DNA of 49,988 nucleotides from a virus: IMG/VR virus record IMGVR_UViG_3300032307_000647, positions 1 through 49,988 of that record, one strand, 5' to 3'. Each line of letters opens with the position of its first letter. Positions within the stretch are counted from its first letter, which is position 1. Positions 25,515 through 32,792 of the stretch are shown here, piece after piece. Both the position numbers and the translations under genes were made by a program. The notes below the pieces were generated by a model. It ran no database searches and was not told the DNA's origin. It was given only the letters and a program-made list of their open reading frames with translations.

Positions 25515-25985
25515 ATGTCCATACCAATATACGAGTCGGCCGCAGATAGAGAGCGCGAGCATCAGGTCGCCCAGCTCATAGCCGTGCGCTGGAATTGCAC
25601 GCCCATCAAGTCGGGCCATTTGGCCATGCACGACTATGCCCTATGCAGGCACGACCATAAGGACAACCGGCTACTAGCTCATGCCTATCTGGAGATCAAA
25701 TGCCGCTCCCTCCATAGGCCGCTATTCTGGCTATCCAAGGCCAAGTGGGATTACTTGCTAGAGCTAGCCGATACGACGTCATGTCCGGCCTTCCTTGCCG
25801 TCTATTGTGCCACGTCCGGCCTTGTCCATTACATCCAAGCTCGCAACCCCTACCCTGAGACCACATATGCCGGCCGATCAGACCGGCCAGATGACCCCAA
25901 GGCCAAGGAGCTAATGGTCGTCCTGCCAGCATCACGTTTTAGCCCCCTAGGTAAGCTCCTGAGGCCATTTGATGGTCAAGCCTAG
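25515..25985 (+). CDS. PD-(D/E)XK nuclease, Holliday-junction-resolvase-like
   Basis: A 156-residue protein on the plus strand, isolated among minus-strand genes. The pattern is REREHQVAQLIA (12-23, with an early Glu), HDYALCRH (39-46, with Asp40), then LEIKCR (59-64), giving the E...D...E-x-K signature of archaeal-type resolvases and VRR-NUC-like nucleases. SKAKWDYLLELA and then AFLAVYCATSGLVHYI follow, as in the later helix and strands of that fold. The start could be ATG 25515 or in-frame ATG 25494. It may process junctions or phage concatemers, alongside RusA 0.9 kb away. Family placement is by pattern only. Confidence 0.55.
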   Translation: MSIPIYESAADREREHQVAQLIAVRWNCTPIKSGHLAMHDYALCRHDHKDNRLLAHAYLEIKCRSLHRPLFWLSKAKWDYLLELADTTSCPAFLAVYCATSGLVHYIQARNPYPETTYAGRSDRPDDPKAKELMVVLPASRFSPLGKLLRPFDGQA

Positions 25986-26212
25986 CCAGACTACCGGATG
26001 AGCCGATTGTGAGCCGTATTGGTCAGGGATAGGGATATAATCGACGCGTGACCCCCGACTGGTAGCCTCCTAAAGAACGACCCCATGTCAAGCCCCCTCA
26101 GCTCAGATTTCTGATCAGCGCGACGTAATGATGACCTTTGAGCTCATATTGGTGTATCGATTAGACATAATGGATCTTGTGCGAAATCGATATGTGAGCT
26201 CCTGACCCCTGA
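25986..26212. other. Non-coding spacer between convergent genes with dyads
   Basis: This 227-base gap lies between the ends of the convergent nuclease-like and helix-turn-helix genes. I see no credible gene in it. It holds TATAAT at 26036-26041 without a suitable -35, CTGATCAG, a split inverted repeat with GAGCTCA and TATCGAT blocks at 26140-26201, and a CCCCT/AGGGG hairpin at 26206-26220 that covers the minus-strand stop codon. Termination, packaging or regulatory roles are all possible. Confidence 0.4.
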
Positions 26213-26827
26213 TTAAGGGGGCGGGGGGGGTCCACCGGCGGCCGGCGGCGGCGGGGCTGACGGGTTATCACCCTCACCCGTTATATCCAAAAAAGACCCC
26301 CTCGGATCCTTAGCCCAGTCGAGGTATTTCGCGGTTTCCTGAGGCTTCCCGGGCACGATATTGGCGTCCAGCACGTTCTCTTTGGCCTTCGCGAGCTCGG
26401 CACCCCTAGATTTGAGCAGTCTGTCGAGGGAAGTATGGTCGATTGAAAATCTGTGTTCTACGACGGCCTGCGGCTGGTCTTGGAGGGTCTGAATCTTGTC
26501 TATGGCGATGCCCATGGCGATGGGGATCTGGGAGACGTGGAGCTGGTCCAGCTCGTCGACCAGCTTCTGGCTGGCCTGCTGGACGAAGCTCTTGAGGTTC
26601 CGGACAGTCGAGGCCTTGAACTCGTCGTTCAGGCCGGTGGACTCCGGCATGGCCCGTTTGATCGCCATGACGTTGTTCGGCGACATCCGCTGAAGCTTGG
26701 CGATTTCGTCTATGCCGCGGCCGGCTCGCAGGAGCTCGCGCACGGCTTCTTTGCGTTCTTCCGAGACGCGAGAGGCGTTGTGATCCGAGCTGGGGTTCGT
26801 ATCCAGACGCTCATTATCGTTTGACAT
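26213..26827 (-). CDS. Helix-turn-helix protein, possible small terminase or switch regulator
   Basis: A 204-residue protein starting MSNDNERLD at 26827. Residues about 25-55 (EERKEAVRELLRAGRGIDEIAKLQ, then MSPNNVMAIKRAM) form a helix-turn-helix. A helical segment with VSQIPIAMGIAIDKIQTLQ follows, a combination seen in DNA-binding proteins encoded next to phage terminases. The C-terminus is Pro/Gly/Ala-rich and is encoded partly by a run of eight G. It is divergent from RusA, with a shared symmetric start region, and lies 1.55 kb from the large terminase. It could be the small terminase, oddly on the opposite strand, or a repressor acting on the palindrome beside its start. Confidence 0.6.
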   Translation of the reverse strand: MSNDNERLDTNPSSDHNASRVSEERKEAVRELLRAGRGIDEIAKLQRMSPNNVMAIKRAMPESTGLNDEFKASTVRNLKSFVQQASQKLVDELDQLHVSQIPIAMGIAIDKIQTLQDQPQAVVEHRFSIDHTSLDRLLKSRGAELAKAKENVLDANIVPGKPQETAKYLDWAKDPRGSFLDITGEGDNPSAPPPPAAGGPPPPP

Positions 26828-26867
26828 GCTTCGGGAGTGTCGCGACATTCGCGTCCATGTCAAACGA
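26817..26867. promoter_or_regulatory. Nested palindrome spanning two divergent start codons
   Basis: Perfect 12-bp arms TCGTTTGACATG and CATGTCAAACGA flank a 27-base centre that contains the perfect palindrome TGTCGCGACA, centred within half a base of the outer one. Each arm includes the start codon of one divergent gene and a TTGACA directed inward. It could be an operator and a face-to-face promoter pair. Confidence 0.55.
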
Positions 26868-27351
26868 GCTTGTCGGACGTGACCCCTTGAGAATTGATTT
26901 CGTCGCGCACGTCGAGCCCATCAGGACAACGCACCAAGCTGACCTCCGGATCCTCAAGACCAAGGATGGCCGTCAGTTCATCGGCAAGACGTCCAAGTCG
27001 AAGATCAAGAATTGGGGCGAGCTGTTCGCCATGCAGATCCGCCGGCACAAGCCGGACAAGCCGCTGGAAGGCCCGCTCTGGCTCAGGCTGACGTTTGCCT
27101 TCCCCCTGAACAAGGGCGACAAGGGCAAGAGCCTGCCGCACCCGGTCAAACCGGACTGGGACAACCTGCCGAAGACTGTGTGCGATATCCTGACGCGCGA
27201 AGGATTCTGGCATGACGACGCTCAGGTCGTCTTTGGTCAGGTCGTGAAGTGCCGCCACTCTCAGCCGTTCGTCGGAGTCCGCATCTGCCCGGCTCCGTGG
27301 ATCGATGAACCCTTTGTCGAAGCCCTGTATGCATCCCACAACCCAGACTGA
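26857..27351 (+). CDS. rusA: RusA-family Holliday junction resolvase
   Basis: A 164-residue endonuclease that cuts four-way DNA junctions. The catalytic block KPDWDNLPK (98-106) with D100 and D102, D110 within TVCDIL, and EGFWHDDAQVV (115-125) match RusA, where three aspartates bind metal, followed by a conserved DDxxV strand. The N-terminal region with TFAFPLNKG also fits. ATG 26857 is chosen because it lies in the symmetric divergent start region; an in-frame TTG at 26821 would run through that palindrome. It leads the rightward gene run and probably clears branched concatemers before packaging. Confidence 0.85.
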   Translation: MSNELVGRDPLRIDFVAHVEPIRTTHQADLRILKTKDGRQFIGKTSKSKIKNWGELFAMQIRRHKPDKPLEGPLWLRLTFAFPLNKGDKGKSLPHPVKPDWDNLPKTVCDILTREGFWHDDAQVVFGQVVKCRHSQPFVGVRICPAPWIDEPFVEALYASHNPD

Positions 27352-27799
27352 GAAGGAGATAATAGCCCGGTATGGCTTGCCTCGAGATGAGATGATCGCC
27401 TTCCGGCGCGCTCAGCTCAAGGAGGGCGAGGACTGGTACCGCGTCCATCAGGGAGCCAAGCCGGCCCACATGTGCCCGATCGCCTTCACCGACGGCGGCT
27501 ACCTCAAGGTCATGGCCAAGTTCAAGCTCACCACCACCGAGCAGGACGTCTGGCCGAAGGTCGCCGTAGTCTCGCGTAACAACTGGCCGAACCAGAAGCT
27601 CATGACTGTCCTGATCGACGGCAAGAGCCACAACGTCATCGTCGCCAACGCCAAGCTCTTCTACCCGGGAGCCGAGGTCGAGGTCGACCGCAAGGGCGGC
27701 AAGCTAATCTGCTCGCAACGGCCGGTCAGCGCCGCCAAGCTCTTTCACGCAATCAAACGTCGTCATGAAGAAATCCAGCCCCGCAAAGAAATCCAATAG
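27329..27799 (+). CDS. Protein of unknown function with possible DNA-binding N-terminus
   Basis: A 156-residue protein starting MHPTTQTEKEI at 27329 and overlapping the RusA gene by 23 bases. The N-terminus (EKEIIARYGLPRDEMIAFRR) is helix-turn-helix-like, and the rest looks beta-rich with several Trp, Lys and Val residues. It sits where a small terminase is often found, upstream of the large terminase, but I see no decisive motif. A GTG/ATG further inside the frame is possible. Confidence 0.55.
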   Translation: MHPTTQTEKEIIARYGLPRDEMIAFRRAQLKEGEDWYRVHQGAKPAHMCPIAFTDGGYLKVMAKFKLTTTEQDVWPKVAVVSRNNWPNQKLMTVLIDGKSHNVIVANAKLFYPGAEVEVDRKGGKLICSQRPVSAAKLFHAIKRRHEEIQPRKEIQ

Positions 27800-27839
27800 C
27801 TCCAGCTCCAAGAGCTGGAAAGGCTACAAGGGTTGCTAA
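27765..27839 (+). CDS. Lys/Ser-rich 24-residue peptide
   Basis: A 24-codon frame encoding MKKSSPAKKSN, a Ser/Lys run and a GYKGC end. It overlaps the previous gene's 3' end and ends as TAATG with the next start. Without it the start of the next gene would be separated from the previous stop by 39 bases. It is reported because of the tight TAATG junction; it may not be translated. Confidence 0.35.
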   Translation: MKKSSPAKKSNSSSSKSWKGYKGC

Positions 27840-28384
27840 TGTCCGTCCCCTCTCAGGAGGACGAAGACCTACTACAGGTCCCCAACCCAGCTGAACAAGC
27901 TCGGGTTCGGGGAGCCATCAAGTCGCTAAGCCAGATGATGTCCGAGAGGGCATCACAGCAACAGGCCGAGATCGCCGCTCAGTACGGACTCGGAGCTGAC
28001 ATGGCGTTCCGTCGACGCGTTACTCTTGAGTCCGGAGCTGACGGCATCGTCGCCGCCGGCGGGCCAAGAAAAGGCGGCTACGTCGGACTCGAGTCCGGTG
28101 CGGCCGGAATCGTCGCCGCTGGCGGAAGAAAAACAGGCGATCATGTGACCTTGGGCATGGGCGCGGCTGGCATCAAGGGCCAGAACCTAGCCTACCTGTC
28201 CCGGAAAAAAAGTGGCGTGGGCGCCCTTGCGGGCGCCAGATACGGCTCTCCCGAGATGTTCCCGGGCAAGTTCCCGTACATAGTGGGCGGCCCTGTGGCG
28301 GTTGGCTTCGGCCGGTCGGCCGGTGGCGCGAACATTAACATTCTTGCCGCAGGTCAAGGCGGCTTCGCCTGCCGCGCGACGTGA
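27839..28384 (+). CDS. Gly/Ala-rich repeat protein of unknown function
   Basis: A 181-residue protein starting MSVPSQEDEDLL at 27839. A charged helical N-terminus is followed by tandem copies of a roughly 20-residue unit around LESGADGIVAAGG and LESGAAGIVAAGG, with a third degenerate copy LGMGAAGI (about residues 62-115), each followed by a basic turn. The remainder is Gly-rich. No family is recognised. It overlaps the large terminase start by GTGA. A packaging-associated or minor virion role is possible from position alone. Confidence 0.55.
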   Translation: MSVPSQEDEDLLQVPNPAEQARVRGAIKSLSQMMSERASQQQAEIAAQYGLGADMAFRRRVTLESGADGIVAAGGPRKGGYVGLESGAAGIVAAGGRKTGDHVTLGMGAAGIKGQNLAYLSRKKSGVGALAGARYGSPEMFPGKFPYIVGGPVAVGFGRSAGGANINILAAGQGGFACRAT

Positions 28385-30021
28385 GCTTCGACCAGATCAA
28401 CATTGGGACTCGTGACGACCCGTTGATGGTCACGAAGCACCCGATAATACATACTCCGACCAAGGAGGATCTGATAGAGCTCGCGCGTGAGCTTGGCCCG
28501 GAGGCCGCGGCAGAAGTGCTCAAGCGCCGCGAGGAGAAGATCAAGGCGGAGGAGCTCGACCCGTATCGTCACGGATTCGAGCCTGACCATTGGCGTGAAG
28601 CCGACGGCCTGCTCATGGCCGGCAACGAGCTTCTCATCATGGGCGGTAACCGAGCCGGCAAGACGGAGTACGCGGCAAAAAGGGTGATGCAACTCCTGTG
28701 CTCCCGCCCGAACTCTAGGGTGTGGTGCCTGCACACCACGTCGCAGACCTCCATCCAGATGCAACAGGCGGTCATCTGGAAATACATGCCGCCGGAGTAC
28801 AAAAACGCCAAGAAGACGAAGGTAACCAACATTCAGTACTCCCAGAAGAATGGATTCACCGACGCGACGTTCGTCCTTCCGAACAGGTCGCAGATCTTCT
28901 TCATGAACTATGGTCAGGAGAAGAAGGTCATCGAAGGTGGCGAGCCTGACCTGATATGGTGCGACGAGCTCGTGCCTCCGGATTGGGTCGAGACGCTACG
29001 CTACCGACTCGTCACGCGATCCGGCAAGATGATCCTGACCTTCACTCCGATCACCGGATACACTCCTGTCGTCAAGGAGTACGTCTCCGGGTGCCGCTTC
29101 AAAAAGACCCTCAAGGCAGACCTTCTACCCGACACGCAAAATGTACCCAACATACCTAAGGGCCATATGCCCTACACGGCTTCGTGTATCAAGGGATCAG
29201 CGAACGTCATCTGGTTTCACTCTATCCTCAATAGCTATTCTCCTTTCGAGCAGATCAAGCTGGCTCTGAGGGGGAGGGGGCCGTACGAGGTAAAGATCCG
29301 CGCGTACGGATGGGCCGAGTCCCTGTCCGGATCCCAGTTCCCGCGATTCGGAGAGCCGAACATAATACCTCCCGAGCGAATACCGAAGGAAGGCACCAAC
29401 TACATGGTCGTCGATCCGGCGGGAGCTAGGAACTGGTTCATGCTGTGGATGCGGGTCGACAAGGACGGCAACAAGTACGTCTACCGAGAATGGCCGGACA
29501 TAAGCATGGGCGAATGGGCCCTCAACGGAGAGAAGCCTGACGGCAAGCCCGGCCCGGCTCAGAGGCAAGGAGCCGGCATGGGTCTCATCGAGACCAAGCA
29601 ACACATACGCTCGCTTGAAGGCGAAGAAGAGATCTTCGAGCGGTACATCGACCCTCGCGCCGGAAACGCGACAGTCATCAACAAGGAGGGCGGAACCACG
29701 CTCATACAGCTCCTAGAGGAAGACCCGGAGCCGATGTGGTTCACGCCTGCCGCCGGCCTCAGGCTCGAGGAGGGCGTAAATATTATCAACGACTGGTTTT
29801 CATACGACCAGAACCAACCGATCAGCGTCGTCAATCAGCCGAAGCTCTACATCTCCGAGGATTGCATCAACACAGCTTGGTGCATCAGGGAGTGGACCGG
29901 CCTAGACGGAGAGAAGGGCGCAAGCAAAGACCCGGTAGACTGCCTTCGTTATCTGGCGGTCATGCAACCCGGCTACGCCGACGACAAGACCTTCAAGGCC
30001 ATCGGAGGGGGATCTTACTGA
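28381..30021 (+). CDS. terL: Terminase large subunit
   Basis: A 546-residue DNA packaging motor. The ATPase domain shows Walker A GGNRAGKT (88-95), Walker B DLIWCDE (190-196) with the catalytic Glu, and a coupling-type TFTP motif (220-223). The nuclease domain begins near YMVVDPAG (341-348, Asp345 a candidate metal ligand), with RYIDPRAG (about 417-424) and a C-terminal KDPVDCLRYL block, as in the RNase H-like nuclease of TerL proteins. The start is GTG, overlapping the previous stop as GTGA. Length is typical. It is followed directly by a small helix-turn-helix gene and the portal. Confidence 0.92.
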   Translation: MSFDQINIGTRDDPLMVTKHPIIHTPTKEDLIELARELGPEAAAEVLKRREEKIKAEELDPYRHGFEPDHWREADGLLMAGNELLIMGGNRAGKTEYAAKRVMQLLCSRPNSRVWCLHTTSQTSIQMQQAVIWKYMPPEYKNAKKTKVTNIQYSQKNGFTDATFVLPNRSQIFFMNYGQEKKVIEGGEPDLIWCDELVPPDWVETLRYRLVTRSGKMILTFTPITGYTPVVKEYVSGCRFKKTLKADLLPDTQNVPNIPKGHMPYTASCIKGSANVIWFHSILNSYSPFEQIKLALRGRGPYEVKIRAYGWAESLSGSQFPRFGEPNIIPPERIPKEGTNYMVVDPAGARNWFMLWMRVDKDGNKYVYREWPDISMGEWALNGEKPDGKPGPAQRQGAGMGLIETKQHIRSLEGEEEIFERYIDPRAGNATVINKEGGTTLIQLLEEDPEPMWFTPAAGLRLEEGVNIINDWFSYDQNQPISVVNQPKLYISEDCINTAWCIREWTGLDGEKGASKDPVDCLRYLAVMQPGYADDKTFKAIGGGSY

Positions 30022-30026
30022 CCACC

Positions 30027-30254
30027 ATGATATCCATACCTGCCGGCACTCCTCCGTTGCTTCGACTAGCCGAAGCCCAGAGCATCTTCAACATCAGCAA
30101 GTCCACGCTGTTGCGCATGAGGCGCCGCGGCGACGTCAGGGTCTACAAGACCACGGGCGGACAATTCATGTTCTACCGCGACGACCTGATCGAGCACATT
30201 TCCAAGAACACCAATGGCAAACATCAAGTACAAGGACCATCGCAATCAGCGTGA
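30027..30254 (+). CDS. MerR/excisionase-like helix-turn-helix protein
   Basis: A 75-residue protein starting MISIPAGTPPLLRL at 30027. LAEAQSIFNISKSTLLRMRRRGDVRVYKTTGGQFMF in outline has the helix-turn-helix plus wing of the MerR/excisionase HTH_17 group: ISKSTLLRMRRRG is the recognition helix, and GGQFMFYRDDLIEHI the following strand and helix. It lies between terminase and portal and overlaps the portal start by 41 bases in another frame. It could regulate late genes or take part in packaging. Confidence 0.6.
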   Translation: MISIPAGTPPLLRLAEAQSIFNISKSTLLRMRRRGDVRVYKTTGGQFMFYRDDLIEHISKNTNGKHQVQGPSQSA

Positions 30255-32439
30255 CCAGCTGGCGTACCACCAGCGGGTACCGGATATCCAGTTCCTGCTG
30301 AACGAGTATCAGCGCTCGGCCTACTTCGGCACGATGGTGTCGAAGATGAACTACGCCGATGACATCCGCCTAGCTCGCTGGCCGGGCCAGACCGACGACG
30401 GCAAGAAGCATAGCTACGCCCGGCCCGACGGCGATCCGGCGTTCCCGTTCGAGGGCGCTTCCGATGTCCGCGTCCGCCTAGTCGATAGGCTCATCAGGGA
30501 GCAGAAGGCCCTGCTCATGCACTCGTTCAAGGCGTGCACGCTCAAGGTCGGCGGCACCGAGATCAATGACACCATGTCCGCGGCGTCTGCCACGAACCTG
30601 ATGAGGTGGCTCATCGAGACCAAGATGAAGCTCGAGCTCCACAAGGAGGCCGAGCTCACGGCCGACTACATGCTTCACTACGGATGGTCCATCGTTCAGA
30701 TCGGCTGGGAGCGCGAAGCCGGCAAGCGTATCCAGCCCTTGACCATACAGGAGCTAGCTCAGGCCGCCCAAGCCCAGCAGATGGCCGGAGCCGACGGCAG
30801 GATGGGCGCGCTCGTCGCCGCCCTCTCCGACCCCAAGAAGCAAGACTACGCGGTACAGCTCATGATGGCTTATCTGCCTGATCAGTCCGAGTCACAGGTC
30901 AGGAAGATCGTCAAAGACCTCACGGAGACCGGAGAGGCCAGCGTGGAGCAACCCTTCATCGCCAAGAACCTGCCCGTCGTCACGGCCCTAAAGCCCTACG
31001 ACGAAGTGTGTTTCCCCCCGGAGACCAGCGACCTCCAGAAGGCGCGCGTCATCTTCAGGCGTCAGTATGTCACCGAAGTCGAGCTCAGGTCCATGGCTGA
31101 AGTGGCCGGATGGAAAAGCGACTTCGTGGAAGCCGCATCCCGGACGATGGGCAACCACTATTACTTCAATGACCCGAACCTAGTCCCCACGACCACGATG
31201 TTGAACTCCAACATCCAGCGCGGCGACAACCTAGTTGAGATCGTCTGGGCGTACTACCGCCAGCTCGATAAGGACAACATCCCGGCCATCTACTATACTG
31301 TGTTCTGCCCGCAGGTGGGATCGGAGATGTACGCCATACAGGAGATGCTCAACTACGCCCACAACCAGTACCCGTTCGTCGAGCTACGCATGGAGACCTC
31401 GCGCCGTCAGGTCACGGAGTCGCGCGGCATACCCGAGCTAACCAAGACGGAGCAGGACGAAGTGAAGGCACAGCATGACGCCATCAGGGACAGGACTGCG
31501 TTTGAAGTCCTGCCTCCGGTCAAGGTGGTCAAGCGAATCGGAGCCCTGAACAGGATAGCCCCTGCCCAAGTCCTGCCGGTCACCAACAAGGACGACTACA
31601 CTTGGCTCGAGCCCCCCGCCGGCCGCGCTGAGTACGCATTCCAGATCATCGAGCAGGTCGAGAAGAACCTAGGCAACTACTTCGGCTTCCAAGTCGGAGA
31701 AAAGCCTATCGACCCGGTGAAGATCCAGATGATGAAGCAGCTCCAAATCGACAACTGGCTCATGTTCTGGACTCGTTGCTTCAGCCAGATGTTCACGCTG
31801 TGCCTCCAGTACATGCCTGAAGAGGAGATCGTCCGCATCACGGGTTCCCCTCTGAAGCAGGGCATGTCCGACATCCACACGCAGTACGACCTTAACGTAC
31901 GCTTTGACGTACGCGACGCCGACCCGGAGTTCGTCCGCGAGAAGCTCAAGTCCATCGTCGAGACTGTCGTTCCTCTGGACGTCTCTGGTGTTATCGACCG
32001 CGACAAGCTCGTGAAGCTCGTCATCGAGTCCATCAGCCCGGATGCCGCCCGAGAGCTCGTCATCGACAAGGCCACCGCGTCGCAGAAGCTGTACAAGGAC
32101 GTCACCAGCGACATCGCGCTGATGATGCTCGGCAACGAAGCCCAATACGTCGAGAACGACCCGCAGGCCTCGTCCAAGCTACAGTTCGCTCAGGATATCC
32201 TAGCCAAGAACCCGAAGGCCCAGCAGGCCGCTCAGGGCGACAGGATATTCCAGATCCTCCTCGAGAACTACATGAAGCAACTTCAGTTCTCCGTGGAGCA
32301 GGAAAAGAACAAGCAGATTGGACGCGTCGGCGTCTCGCCGGCCACCGAAAAGATCCAAGAGGAGTTCGGCAAGGCCGCGCAAGAAGGAGCCGCACCGGCC
32401 GCCCAAGCTCCCACCGCAACACCTGATCAACTCGCATGA
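30214..32439 (+). CDS. Portal protein
   Basis: A 741-residue protein, the size of podovirus portals. It follows terminase and precedes scaffold and capsid, the standard order. The N-terminal region has FEGASDVRVRLVDRLIREQKALL in outline, a block common at the start of portal proteins of this type, then long alternating helices and strands. ADYMLHYGWSIVQIGWE resembles the portal wing. The C-terminus is Gln/Ala-rich and low complexity. It contains five cysteines, unlike the internal-virion block downstream. Assigned by order, length and general pattern. Confidence 0.85.
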   Translation: MANIKYKDHRNQRDQLAYHQRVPDIQFLLNEYQRSAYFGTMVSKMNYADDIRLARWPGQTDDGKKHSYARPDGDPAFPFEGASDVRVRLVDRLIREQKALLMHSFKACTLKVGGTEINDTMSAASATNLMRWLIETKMKLELHKEAELTADYMLHYGWSIVQIGWEREAGKRIQPLTIQELAQAAQAQQMAGADGRMGALVAALSDPKKQDYAVQLMMAYLPDQSESQVRKIVKDLTETGEASVEQPFIAKNLPVVTALKPYDEVCFPPETSDLQKARVIFRRQYVTEVELRSMAEVAGWKSDFVEAASRTMGNHYYFNDPNLVPTTTMLNSNIQRGDNLVEIVWAYYRQLDKDNIPAIYYTVFCPQVGSEMYAIQEMLNYAHNQYPFVELRMETSRRQVTESRGIPELTKTEQDEVKAQHDAIRDRTAFEVLPPVKVVKRIGALNRIAPAQVLPVTNKDDYTWLEPPAGRAEYAFQIIEQVEKNLGNYFGFQVGEKPIDPVKIQMMKQLQIDNWLMFWTRCFSQMFTLCLQYMPEEEIVRITGSPLKQGMSDIHTQYDLNVRFDVRDADPEFVREKLKSIVETVVPLDVSGVIDRDKLVKLVIESISPDAARELVIDKATASQKLYKDVTSDIALMMLGNEAQYVENDPQASSKLQFAQDILAKNPKAQQAAQGDRIFQILLENYMKQLQFSVEQEKNKQIGRVGVSPATEKIQEEFGKAAQEGAAPAAQAPTATPDQLA

Positions 32440-32723
32440 GCCAACCAAGAAACCCAAGTGACGTAAATCTGGCCGTTCAACGCGCGCTGGAAAGCCAAAG
32501 CATTCATTGCAACGAGATGTTCAAGGCCGTACTCGTTGTGATCGACATGTCCCTACAGATAGAAATGTCTAGGGTCATGTCGGCCGGAACGACCGGCGAA
32601 GCTAGGATCCACAGCGCCGGCCGGCTGGACGCCCTAAACGACATCCTCGTCGAGCTTCAGTCTAGGCGCGACGTCGCGATCAGCACGCCAAATACGGCTC
32701 AAACCAATCCACCGCCCGCATGA
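32436..32723 (+). CDS. Small protein between portal and scaffold
   Basis: A 95-residue protein that overlaps the portal stop by ATGA. It is largely helical (NLAVQRALESQSI, and LQIEMSRVMSAG) with a Pro/Thr-rich C-terminus. One cysteine is present. No family is recognised; a minor head role is possible from position. Confidence 0.5.
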   Translation: MSQPRNPSDVNLAVQRALESQSIHCNEMFKAVLVVIDMSLQIEMSRVMSAGTTGEARIHSAGRLDALNDILVELQSRRDVAISTPNTAQTNPPPA

Positions 32724-32754
32724 CGCTTGTGATGCCGGTCCAAGGATACACATT

Positions 32755-32792
32755 TTGACCTGTCTCTGCGGACGTTAAACGCTGATCCACAC
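32755..32792 (+). promoter_or_regulatory. Candidate promoter before the scaffold gene
   Basis: The 69-base gap contains TTGACC at 32755 and AACGCT at 32778, 17 bases apart. The first base of TTGACC is 38 bases from the scaffold ATG, so transcription would start at or next to that ATG. The -10 match is weak. Boosting expression of scaffold and capsid would make sense. Confidence 0.3.

Noticed and set aside
26008-26041. Promoter ending in TATAAT at 26036
   Set aside because: The -10-like hexamer is perfect, but no acceptable -35 lies 16-18 bases upstream, and downstream is the end of a convergent gene, so it may be chance.
17238-26212. Integrase, attachment site or lysogeny repressor module
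   Set aside because: No recombinase motif or att-like duplication at the tRNA genes was seen. Ribbon-helix-helix and helix-turn-helix genes alone do not support temperate status.
27350-27374. Gene start after AAGGAGAT near 27352 with ATG at 27372
   Set aside because: This ATG is out of phase with the supported 156-codon frame and opens no credible gene. The purine run is coding sequence.
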